DNA from: Victivallales bacterium
Lineage (GTDB): Bacteria; Verrucomicrobiota; Lentisphaeria; Oligosphaerales; Oligosphaeraceae
Reading direction: 5' to 3'
DNA length: 8,339 nt
Assembly: GCA_017615955.1 (NCBI GenBank)
Contig: JAFZZD010000014.1
Location: 1 to 8,339, forward strand
The notes under the pieces were generated by a model that saw only the letters and a program-made list of their open reading frames with translations, did not search any database and had not been told where the DNA came from. Both the position numbers and the translations under genes were made by a program. Of this stretch, positions 1 to 6,327 are shown one piece after another. The stretch's first letter is position 1. Each line of letters starts with the position of its first letter.

Positions 1-90
1 GGCGCTTGCCTGGGGTTACGCATGGTTGCGCCCTCCGGGCGTACATTACCTACCCCCTTGGGGAACATAGCGTTGCGGAAATGCTATGGG
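1..90. repeat. possible palindromic intergenic element at left edge
   Basis: This GC-rich stretch holds several self-complementary segments. TGCGCCC (27-33) pairs with GGGCGTA (37-43) across a 3-nt loop, with one G.T pair. CCCC and GGGG face each other near 55-63. CATAGC (66-71) pairs with GCTATG (83-88). An open frame runs through it from position 6, but it continues into AT-rich sequence, has no ribosome binding site in view and reads as no known protein. The best reading is a dispersed intergenic repeat or the tail of an upstream element cut off by the window edge. Membership of a repeat family is inference; only the palindromes are seen. Confidence 0.25.
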
Positions 91-357
91 ACAGCTGTGA
101 ACCGATTACTTTCCGTGTGGCTAATTTGGTATGGTTTGTTTGTAATTACATTTCACAAGATTATAATATGCTAATTTTTGTGATTGCTAGTTGGCAATGT
201 ATTATGGGGGTAATTGCAAAACCCTCGGCAATGTATGCCCTTTCCCGCAGGCGTAGCTTGGGGGGGGAAGGCATGGCGACTAACAGTCTCGTAAATTGCT
301 TCATTAAATGAAAACAGGTCAATATCAATAGCATAACAACATGGAGAACGAAGGTAA
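91..357. other. non-coding leader of the giant repeat gene
   Basis: No gene is supported here. The stretch is AT-rich up to about 225, then has a short GC-rich patch (238-275) in which GCCCTTTCCC and a G-run followed by AAGGC can form an imperfect stem. A 10-base direct repeat, GGCAATGTAT, occurs at 193-202 and 227-236. A 9-codon open frame (341-370) overlaps the start of the large gene out of frame. A candidate promoter is listed separately. If that promoter is used, the transcript would carry a leader of roughly 180 nt. Confidence 0.5.
140..167 (+). promoter_or_regulatory. candidate sigma-70-type promoter for the giant repeat gene
   Basis: A perfect TATAAT lies at 162-167. The hexamer TTGTAA at 140-145 (4 of 6 matches to TTGACA) lies upstream with a 16-bp spacer. 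Transcription would start near 174, leaving a leader of about 180 nt before the start codon at 358. The surrounding DNA is AT-rich, so a chance match is possible. Confidence 0.35.
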
Positions 358-3300
358 ATGGGTACAGTAACGGTTTCATCTGGTGTGGTTTCATCTGGCT
401 GGACAATTGCCACTAGTGACGCAATGGTTGTTTCGGATGGCGGGGTGGCAATTAATACTAGATTGGTTGGTTGGGCTGCCCGTCAATACGTGGAGAGGGG
501 AGGTTCCGCAATTCAAACAACAATATCTGGCGGAACAATGTTTATTGAGGCTCTAGGCAGTGTTGACAGCACTACAATTGAATCTGAAGGCGGCTCTGCT
601 ATTGTCTCATACGGCGGCACTGCAAATTCAACCACAGTCAATGGTGGTACGCTTTATGTACTGGCAGGTGGTACGGCCACTAATATTAATATCACTAGTT
701 TTGGTGGGTTGGTTGTGAATGTTACTGGGGAAACCTATCTTACAGGTATCTACAGAGACAAGGCAATTCAGGTAGCAAATGGTCTTGCATCCAATGTGAC
801 AATATGGGAAAGTCGGTATATGAATGTGTCCAATGGCTGGATTGCTAGCAATACAACTCTGAACGGCTGGGCCGCACGCCAGACTGTTGAAAGAGGAGGC
901 TCTGCTGTTGGTACGATAATCTCCAGTGGTTCAATGTACATTGATGCCAATGGCTATGCAAATAGCACGACAATAAAGAAAGATTACGCTGTTGTCTCAT
1001 CAGGCGGCACCGCTAATTCAACATCCGTTACTGGCGGTGAGTTAGTGGTTTCAGCAGGTGGTACAGCTACTAATATGAATGTTGCCAGTAATGGAGAATT
1101 AATCGTCGATGTTAATGCTAACACCTATCTTACAGGGCGTTATAAAGGTAGCTTAATCAAGGTTGGCGATGGTCTAGCATCTAACGTGACAATATGGGGA
1201 AGCCGATATATGACAGTGTCTGACGGCTGGGTTGCCAGTAACACGACACTGAATGGTTGGGCAGCCTGCCAGAGCGTTAAGGATGGTGGCTCTGCTGTTG
1301 GAACGATTATTTCAAGCGGTTCAATGTATATTGATGCCAACGGCTATGCAGAGGGTACAACGATAATGAAAGATTTTGCCGTTGTTTCATCAGGAGGCAC
1401 GGCAGCTTTGACAGATGTTCTTGGTGGAACACTCTATGTTGCCGCCGGTGGAACTGCTACCGACATTAACGTACTCAGCACTGGTGAGTTGTTTGTCAAT
1501 GTTGATGAAAATACCTACATTACTGGCACATATAAAGGTAGTTCTATCCAAATAGGGGATTGGTTTGCTTCAAATGTAACAATATGGGAAAGCCGATACA
1601 TGACAGTGTCTGACGGCTGGGTTGCCAGTAACACGACATTGAATGGTTGGGCAGCCCGCCAGAGCGTTAAGGCTGGCGGCTCTGCCGTTGGAACGATTAT
1701 CTCAAGTGGTTCAATGTACATTGACGCCGATGGCTATGCAGAGGACACAACGATAATGAAAGATTTTGCCGTTGTTTCATCCGGAGGCACGGCATATTCA
1801 ACTACGGTCTGGGGAGGAACCCTGTATGTTTCAGCAGGTGGCACAGCCACTAATATTAATGTCCTAAGTACAGGTGAACTGGTTTTGAATGTAGAAGCAA
1901 ACACCTACATTACTGGAAACTACAAGGGCAGTTCGATTAAAGTTGGAGATGGACTTGCCTCAAATGTGACAATATGGGATAGCCGATACATAGCAGTGTC
2001 TGACGGCTGGATTGCCAGCAATACAACCCTTAACGGCTGGGCCGCATACCAGACTGTTAAAAGTGGAGGCTCTGCTGTCGGTACGATAATCTCCAGCGGT
2101 TCGATGTATATTTCATCTGGAGGCTATGCGGATAGCACTATCATAAAAAAAGACTTTGCCGTTGTTTCATCTGGCGGCACTGCCAACGCGACCACCGTAA
2201 GGGGAGGTTCGCTGGATGTGTCTGCTGGCGGCCTGGCCACTGCAACGACGCTGAGCAATGGGCAGATGGTGGTTTCCAGCAATGGTCTTGCCACTGACAC
2301 GACTCTTAGCGGCGGCTCCGTTTTCATGTCCCGTGGCGGCGTTGCCAGGAACACAATCATCACCAAGGGCGGTGTGTATGCCTTGAGCGGCGGCACTGCC
2401 GACGCCACCACGGTGAGCAGCGGTTCGCTGACGGTGTCCGCCGGCGGCAAGGCAATGAACACAGTCGTGGACGGCGGGCGGCTTAACCTGCTGGGCACAC
2501 ATTCCGGCAGCCTGCAGATCACCAATTCCAGGGGCGTTGTGGTCAGCAGTGGCGCGGTTATAGACTTCACCGTCTCGGAGCAGGCTTACCGCAATGTGGC
2601 TCTGATAGACCGGTTCGACTATATTTACGGAAGCGCCAATGCCAGCTATACAATCACCGTGGACAATGCCAGCAATGGAACCTACGTCCTGGCGGACTAT
2701 GCCGAGGGCTTTGACAAGGAGCTGAACGTGACTGTCAAGAGTGCAACTGGCAACATCGGCACAGTGAGCGTGAATGGTGCCGCATTGGTGAATGGAAGCT
2801 ACAACTATGATTTGAAAATGGAGGGCAGCAAACTGCTCTTCAGCGTAAGCGTCGTGGATGTGGAGAAGCCAAGCATAACCAATATTCACGCTGATGTCAC
2901 TGACCCCACCAATGGCAGTGTGCGCGTGTATGCGGAGGCCACTGACAACGTGGGCGTCACGGTTTTTGAGTATGCCATTGACGATGATGAGAACTGGTAT
3001 GAGTACAATGACTGTGTCCTGGTGAACCAGAACTGCACGGTGTGGTTCTGGGCTGAGGACGCCGCTGGCAACCATGCATTAGAGTATTATGTGGTGAACA
3101 ACATTGACAAGGTGGCGCCTAATGCGCCGACCGCCACAGCCAACATAACGGCGCCCACAAACCAGAATGTCAAAGTCACCGCCACATTCAGCCAGGATTC
3201 GGCGCAGAAGCAATATTCCGTGAATGGCGGCACATGGAAGGCGTACCTCAATGGCGTTACAATGCAAGCCAACGGCACGGTCTCGTTCCGCGGCATAGAC

Positions 3301-5856
3301 GCGGCTGGAAACATATCCCAGGTCACGACATATACCGTGAGCAACATTGACAAGGTGGCGCCAGAGGCACCGACGGCCAGCGCAAGCATAACCACACTGA
3401 CCAAGGAGGATGTCACTGTCACGGCGGTGTTCAGCGAGGACAGCGTGACGAAGCAGTATTCGCTGAACGGAAGCAGCTGGAGCGCATACACGGCGCCAGT
3501 TGTGATGAGCAACAATGGCACAGTCTATTTCAGGGGCATTGACGCTGTCGGCAACATATCCGAGGTGACGTCACTGGCGGTGGCCAACATTGACAAGACG
3601 GCACCTGAACTTGCCAGCCTGGACATTTCCGATCCAAATGACAGCGGCATTGTAACAGTGACATTCGCCGCCAGTGAGGAGCTGTCGCAGTTCCAGTATT
3701 CCTGGAATGACGGCGATTGGACTGATGTGCCTGGCGGTGAACTCGCCTTCTCGGAGAATGGCACTATTCAATTCCGCATGGTGGACTTGATTGGAAACGA
3801 AACCGTCACCCAGAAGTATTCAGTCAAGGCGGTTGTCCCTGTTTCAGACGACTGGACTGACATGGCGACCATGGGACCGAACAGCAACGAAGTGGGCAAC
3901 TTCGGTGTGGCGGAAACATGGAGCTATGTGGAAGGCGAAGTGGGCAAGAACGACAGGATCGACTATATGTCCATTGATTTGGCGAGCGCCGCCTCGCTGT
4001 CGTTCACGGTGGGCTGCGACAATGCCGCCAAATTCACGATATGGCAGCTTCAGAGCAAGGCCGGCAAGAACAACACTGTCACCTATTCGCTGAAGAGCTT
4101 GCAGAGCACCACATTAAAGGCTGGTTTGGTTTACCAGACAAAGAACCTTCTGTTGGATGCGGGCACATATTATTTCAGCATGGAGGCCACGGACAAGAAG
4201 GCAAGCGACGATTATTACGTTGTTGCCGTGAATGACAAGAGCGTCTTCTTCGACAAGGGCGACAACAGCGACGACTGGGGCGACATGAAGACAATGGGGG
4301 CTGAAGGCGCAGTGGGCGACCTGGGTGTGGTTTCCGCTTCCGGTGCATTGGTTGAAGACGGCTGGGTTGGCTATGGCGATGCCATCGACTACATGGCAGT
4401 CACCCTGAACAGCGCAGCCAACATCGCCTTTGCTCTTCAGGCTGGCGATGCTGCCAAGTTCAACATATTCCAGTTGCAGGAAAAGGTGACGAAGGGCGTC
4501 TCCACCTACTCGCTGAAGAGCTTGCAGAGCACCACGCTGAAGAAGGACGTGGCTGCCACCACGAAGAAGCTGCTTCTGAATGCGGGCACATACTACCTCG
4601 CCATGGAGGGCACAAACGCCAAGAAGGGCGGCAGCGCGGACTACACCATAGCCGTGAACGCAAGCACCGACTTCTTCGACAAGGGCGACAACAGCGATGA
4701 CTGGGGCGACATGAAGACAATGGGAACTGAAGGCGCAGTGGGCGACCTGGGTGTGGTTTCCGCTTCCGGTGCATTGGTTGAAGACGGCTGGGTTGGCTAT
4801 GGCGATGCCATCGACTATGCGGCAATCACCCTTGAGGGCGCGGCCAATATTGCATTCACTCTTCAGGCGGGCGATGCGGCCAAGTTCAACATATTCCAGT
4901 TGCAGGAGAAGGTGTCAAAGGGCGTCTCCACATACTCTCTGAAGAGCTTGCAAAGCACCACGCTGAAGAAGAACGTGGCTGTTACTACCAAGAATCTGCT
5001 GCTGGATGTCGGAACGTACTACATCGCCATGGAAAACACCAACGCCAAGAAGGGCAGCAGCGCAGACTACACAGTCGATGTCAGCGGGCGCAGCACGTTC
5101 TTCGAGGTGGACCACAAGGACGACAATACATGGAATGGCGGCGAGGTCGCTGAATTCGACGGCGAGTGGAACGACTGGGTTGGCTTCGGCGATGCTCTTG
5201 ATTACCGTGAAATGACATTGGACTGCGGTGCCCGCGTGGCATTCGACCTCGAAGCAGGCGACGCCACCAAGTTCACACTGTGGCAGCTGGACGAGAAGAC
5301 CAGCAGGCTGAAGTCGGTTCAAGCAACCACGCTGAAGGCGGACAAGACGAAGGAGCATTATTCCGCTTCCACCAAGGAGCTTCTGCTCAAGGCGGGCACA
5401 TACTATGTCTCCATGGAGAGCACCAATGCCAAGAAGGGCGGCAATGCGGACTTCACTGTCACGCAAGGCGAACGGTTCAAGGTGTTCGACGGGGCTGACA
5501 ATTCCAACGACACATGGAAGGCAGCCTCCGAAAACGAGGCGCTTGCCATAGGCGATTCCGCGAATGGCTGGGTTGGCTTCGGCGATACCGTGGACTTCCA
5601 CCAGTTCCAGGTGGAGGAGGCAGGCAAGCTGACACTTACCTTTGACGAGGATACGGAGGCTGCCCTTAAGGCAAAGCAGATCAAGCTCAGCTGCCTGGAT
5701 GCAAAGGGCAAGGCGGTTTCGCTGGCGGCGTTCAAGAACGGAAGCGTGGATTCCAGCAAGGCGCTTGGCGAAGGCACATACTACCTGGGCGTCACCTGTG
5801 CCAATGCACAGAAGTATGACACCAGCTACAGTGTGAATCTGGGTATGCTGGCATAG
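358..5856 (+). CDS. giant AIDA-repeat / Ig-like / PPC-like surface protein
   Basis: This 1832-residue protein is built almost wholly of beta-rich repeats. Residues 38 to about 560 are long units with strand-loop-strand motifs such as VVSSGGTA and LYVSAGGTAT. This is the AIDA-type autotransporter passenger repeat, which in some bacteria is O-heptosylated. Residues about 602-710 are shorter repeats of 19-20 residues. Residues about 711-834 are a linker containing YNYDLKMEGSKLLFSV. Residues about 835-1161 are four Ig-like repeats with the signature NIDKVAP and AVGN or AAGN, resembling OmpL47-type or bacterial Ig-like folds. Residues about 1164-1832 are five PPC-like repeats (GWVGYGDAIDY, then AAKFNIFQLQ, then GTYYLAME). 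The ATG at 358 is the first possible start because an in-frame TAA occupies 355-357. The Shine-Dalgarno match is imperfect: GGAG ends 11 nt upstream and AAGG 3 nt upstream. There is no hydrophobic signal peptide, no membrane segment, no LPXTG motif and no C-terminal beta-barrel. A surface or adhesin-like role is inferred from the repeats; the export route is unknown. Confidence 0.95.
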   Translation: MGTVTVSSGVVSSGWTIATSDAMVVSDGGVAINTRLVGWAARQYVERGGSAIQTTISGGTMFIEALGSVDSTTIESEGGSAIVSYGGTANSTTVNGGTLYVLAGGTATNINITSFGGLVVNVTGETYLTGIYRDKAIQVANGLASNVTIWESRYMNVSNGWIASNTTLNGWAARQTVERGGSAVGTIISSGSMYIDANGYANSTTIKKDYAVVSSGGTANSTSVTGGELVVSAGGTATNMNVASNGELIVDVNANTYLTGRYKGSLIKVGDGLASNVTIWGSRYMTVSDGWVASNTTLNGWAACQSVKDGGSAVGTIISSGSMYIDANGYAEGTTIMKDFAVVSSGGTAALTDVLGGTLYVAAGGTATDINVLSTGELFVNVDENTYITGTYKGSSIQIGDWFASNVTIWESRYMTVSDGWVASNTTLNGWAARQSVKAGGSAVGTIISSGSMYIDADGYAEDTTIMKDFAVVSSGGTAYSTTVWGGTLYVSAGGTATNINVLSTGELVLNVEANTYITGNYKGSSIKVGDGLASNVTIWDSRYIAVSDGWIASNTTLNGWAAYQTVKSGGSAVGTIISSGSMYISSGGYADSTIIKKDFAVVSSGGTANATTVRGGSLDVSAGGLATATTLSNGQMVVSSNGLATDTTLSGGSVFMSRGGVARNTIITKGGVYALSGGTADATTVSSGSLTVSAGGKAMNTVVDGGRLNLLGTHSGSLQITNSRGVVVSSGAVIDFTVSEQAYRNVALIDRFDYIYGSANASYTITVDNASNGTYVLADYAEGFDKELNVTVKSATGNIGTVSVNGAALVNGSYNYDLKMEGSKLLFSVSVVDVEKPSITNIHADVTDPTNGSVRVYAEATDNVGVTVFEYAIDDDENWYEYNDCVLVNQNCTVWFWAEDAAGNHALEYYVVNNIDKVAPNAPTATANITAPTNQNVKVTATFSQDSAQKQYSVNGGTWKAYLNGVTMQANGTVSFRGIDAAGNISQVTTYTVSNIDKVAPEAPTASASITTLTKEDVTVTAVFSEDSVTKQYSLNGSSWSAYTAPVVMSNNGTVYFRGIDAVGNISEVTSLAVANIDKTAPELASLDISDPNDSGIVTVTFAASEELSQFQYSWNDGDWTDVPGGELAFSENGTIQFRMVDLIGNETVTQKYSVKAVVPVSDDWTDMATMGPNSNEVGNFGVAETWSYVEGEVGKNDRIDYMSIDLASAASLSFTVGCDNAAKFTIWQLQSKAGKNNTVTYSLKSLQSTTLKAGLVYQTKNLLLDAGTYYFSMEATDKKASDDYYVVAVNDKSVFFDKGDNSDDWGDMKTMGAEGAVGDLGVVSASGALVEDGWVGYGDAIDYMAVTLNSAANIAFALQAGDAAKFNIFQLQEKVTKGVSTYSLKSLQSTTLKKDVAATTKKLLLNAGTYYLAMEGTNAKKGGSADYTIAVNASTDFFDKGDNSDDWGDMKTMGTEGAVGDLGVVSASGALVEDGWVGYGDAIDYAAITLEGAANIAFTLQAGDAAKFNIFQLQEKVSKGVSTYSLKSLQSTTLKKNVAVTTKNLLLDVGTYYIAMENTNAKKGSSADYTVDVSGRSTFFEVDHKDDNTWNGGEVAEFDGEWNDWVGFGDALDYREMTLDCGARVAFDLEAGDATKFTLWQLDEKTSRLKSVQATTLKADKTKEHYSASTKELLLKAGTYYVSMESTNAKKGGNADFTVTQGERFKVFDGADNSNDTWKAASENEALAIGDSANGWVGFGDTVDFHQFQVEEAGKLTLTFDEDTEAALKAKQIKLSCLDAKGKAVSLAAFKNGSVDSSKALGEGTYYLGVTCANAQKYDTSYSVNLGMLA
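469..2230 (+). repeat. 130-residue AIDA-type long repeats, four full units plus a partial fifth
   Basis: The codons for GWAA recur with the Trp codon at 472, 868, 1258, 1648 and 2038, giving spacings of 396, 390, 390 and 390 nt. The motif AATATGGG recurs at 801, 1191, 1581 and 1971, exactly 390 nt apart. Each unit reads roughly NVTIW-SRYM-VSDGW-ASNTTLNGWAARQ, then GGSAVGTIISSGSMYID, then two VSSGGTA-like strand-loop-strand motifs, then NTYLTG-YKGS. The first unit is the most diverged and has two extra residues. The fifth breaks off into short repeats. Units starting at 1255 and 1645 are the closest pair by eye. Confidence 0.9.
2161..2490 (+). repeat. short strand-loop-strand repeats, 19-20 residues each
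   Basis: About five to six short repeats follow the long units. Each has the pattern of a GG turn, a short strand, and A-NTTV or ATTL, for example VVSSGGTANATTV, DVSAGGLATATTL and FMSRGGVARNTII. This is the classic autotransporter passenger repeat spacing. The DNA here is clearly GC-richer than in the preceding long repeats. Confidence 0.8.
2860..3840 (+). repeat. four tandem Ig-like repeats, the last three with an 81-residue period
   Basis: The start points of successive repeats (V/T-A-P or equivalent) are at nt 3112, 3355 and 3598, with the array ending at 3840, so the period is exactly 243 nt. A longer first repeat of 84 residues begins at 2860 (VEKPS). The shared core is K-QYS-NG-W-AY, then NGTV-FRGIDA-GNIS, then NIDK-AP. 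In the first repeat the core is FEYAIDDDENWYEY and AEDAAGN. The pattern resembles OmpL47-type and other bacterial Ig-like stalk domains. Confidence 0.85.
4246..4391 (+). repeat. 146-nt near-identical direct repeat, copy A (copy B at 4672-4817)
   Basis: Copies A and B are offset by exactly 426 nt (142 codons) and read identically except for three bases: a GAC/GAT difference at 4272/4698, GGG/GGA, and GCT/ACT. They span the junction of PPC-like units (FFDKGDNSDDWGDMKTMG onward to the IDY motif). Identity is much higher than in the flanks of the same units, which points to recent duplication or gene conversion. Confidence 0.85.
4672..4817 (+). repeat. 146-nt near-identical direct repeat, copy B (copy A at 4246-4391)
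   Basis: This is the partner of the copy at 4246-4391, with three base differences by direct reading. After 4817 the two units diverge normally (MAVTLNSAANIAFAL versus AAITLEGAANIAFTL). Confidence 0.85.
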
Positions 5857-5877
5857 CGGGACTATTGCGACTACAAG

Positions 5878-5909
5878 GGGCTCCATGGTGATACATGGAG
5901 CTTCTTTTA
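5878..5909 (+). terminator. factor-independent terminator of the giant repeat gene
   Basis: GCTCCATG (5880-5887) pairs perfectly with CATGGAGC (5894-5901) across the 6-nt loop GTGATA. The T-rich tract TTCTTTTA follows. G.T pairs can extend the stem outward by two. It lies 21 nt after the stop codon at 5856, the expected place. Confidence 0.85.
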
Positions 5910-6234
5910 TGTTATGGGCTTGTGCATTTATGCGCCATCGGAGGCTTGCTTTCCCCATCTCTGGCGTTTATTTTTGCGGCCATTTGCCCGCAGGTGAGTG
6001 TGTCTGGAACGTGGATTGGCACCTCATTTTGTTTCCATGTGCGTATGCGAACAAAAAACTGTGCCGTCAATTTGCAAAAGCGTATTTGGCAATTAATCTA
6101 TAACATCGAATAGGCTTTACCTGAAACCTGTTCCTGTGCATGTGCATTATTTGGGCAGCATCCCCCCGCTCATCATCCGCTTCTGGCATAAGCCTGGAAA
6201 TCTAGACTTGAAAGGCATCCTGCTTGTGGAAAAT
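5910..6234. other. non-coding intergenic stretch, nothing convincing
   Basis: Short open frames of 60-72 codons cross this stretch. They lack ribosome binding sites, and two of them start inside the terminator hairpin, so none is called. TATAAC at 6099-6104 resembles a -10 box but has no properly spaced -35. No tRNA or structured RNA is evident. Confidence 0.5.
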
Positions 6235-6243
6235 TGCTACAAT
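6235..6243 (+). promoter_or_regulatory. candidate extended -10 promoter for the dehydrogenase
   Basis: The sequence TGC followed by TACAAT (6238-6243) matches the extended -10 pattern TGn-TATAAT with one mismatch. No good -35 lies at the usual distance; TTGAAA at 6208-6213 is 24 bp away. A start near 6250 would give a leader of about 78 nt that includes the hairpin at 6281-6301. Confidence 0.3.
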
Positions 6244-6280
6244 CTGGGGCATCACACCCAGTTTTCAGGTGTCTTAGGTT

Positions 6281-6301
6281 GCATCATGAATGGAATGATG
6301 C
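6281..6301 (+). promoter_or_regulatory. inverted repeat in the dehydrogenase leader
   Basis: GCATCAT (6281-6287) pairs perfectly with ATGATGC (6295-6301) across a 7-nt spacer. It ends 15 nt before the AGGAG ribosome binding site. It could be an operator for a dimeric repressor or a leader hairpin. No T-run follows, so it is not a terminator. Confidence 0.35.
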
Positions 6302-6327
6302 TTAATCAATCAATATAGGAGTAGAAA

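Larger units (their letters stand above)
3847..5856 (+). repeat. five C-terminal PPC-like repeats
   Basis: Units begin at the DDW or DTW motif at about nt 3847, 4270, 4696, 5119 and 5506 (residues 1164, 1305, 1447, 1588 and 1717). Their lengths are about 141, 142, 141, 129 and 116 residues. Shared elements are G-GD-IDY, a strand ending in AAKF-I-QL, SLKSLQSTTLK, and L-AGTYY--ME followed by KKG--ADYTV. This layout resembles the bacterial pre-peptidase C-terminal fold, often found at the end of secreted proteins. The last unit is the most degenerate and runs to the stop codon. Family membership is by pattern only. Confidence 0.75.

Noticed and set aside
6..311. 101-codon open frame at the left edge
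   Set aside because: It crosses from the palindromic GC-rich segment into AT-rich leader and the candidate promoter. It has no ribosome binding site in view and no coherent protein pattern.
469..2490. CRISPR array or other DNA-level repeat system
   Set aside because: The repeats are long, coding, in frame and periodic at the protein level. There are no short identical repeats with unique spacers.
2167..3075. 302-codon open frame on the minus strand
   Set aside because: It lies wholly antisense to the repeat protein. It is rich in His, Ala and Val from reversed GC-rich codons, has no ribosome binding site and shows no recognisable domain.
3847..5856. C-terminal autotransporter beta-barrel
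   Set aside because: The C-terminus is PPC-like repeats ending in VNLGMLA, without the alternating aromatic strands and terminal Phe or Trp of a barrel.
4915..5958. 347-codon open frame on the minus strand
   Set aside because: It is antisense to the PPC-like repeats and begins beyond the terminator. Its composition follows the complement of the real gene, and it contains no family motif.
5885..6113. Two overlapping 72-codon open frames after the giant gene
   Set aside because: They start inside or next to the terminator hairpin, lack ribosome binding sites and show no motif.
6136..6318. 60-codon open frame before the dehydrogenase
   Set aside because: It overlaps the promoter candidate and the hairpin, and has no ribosome binding site or recognisable features.
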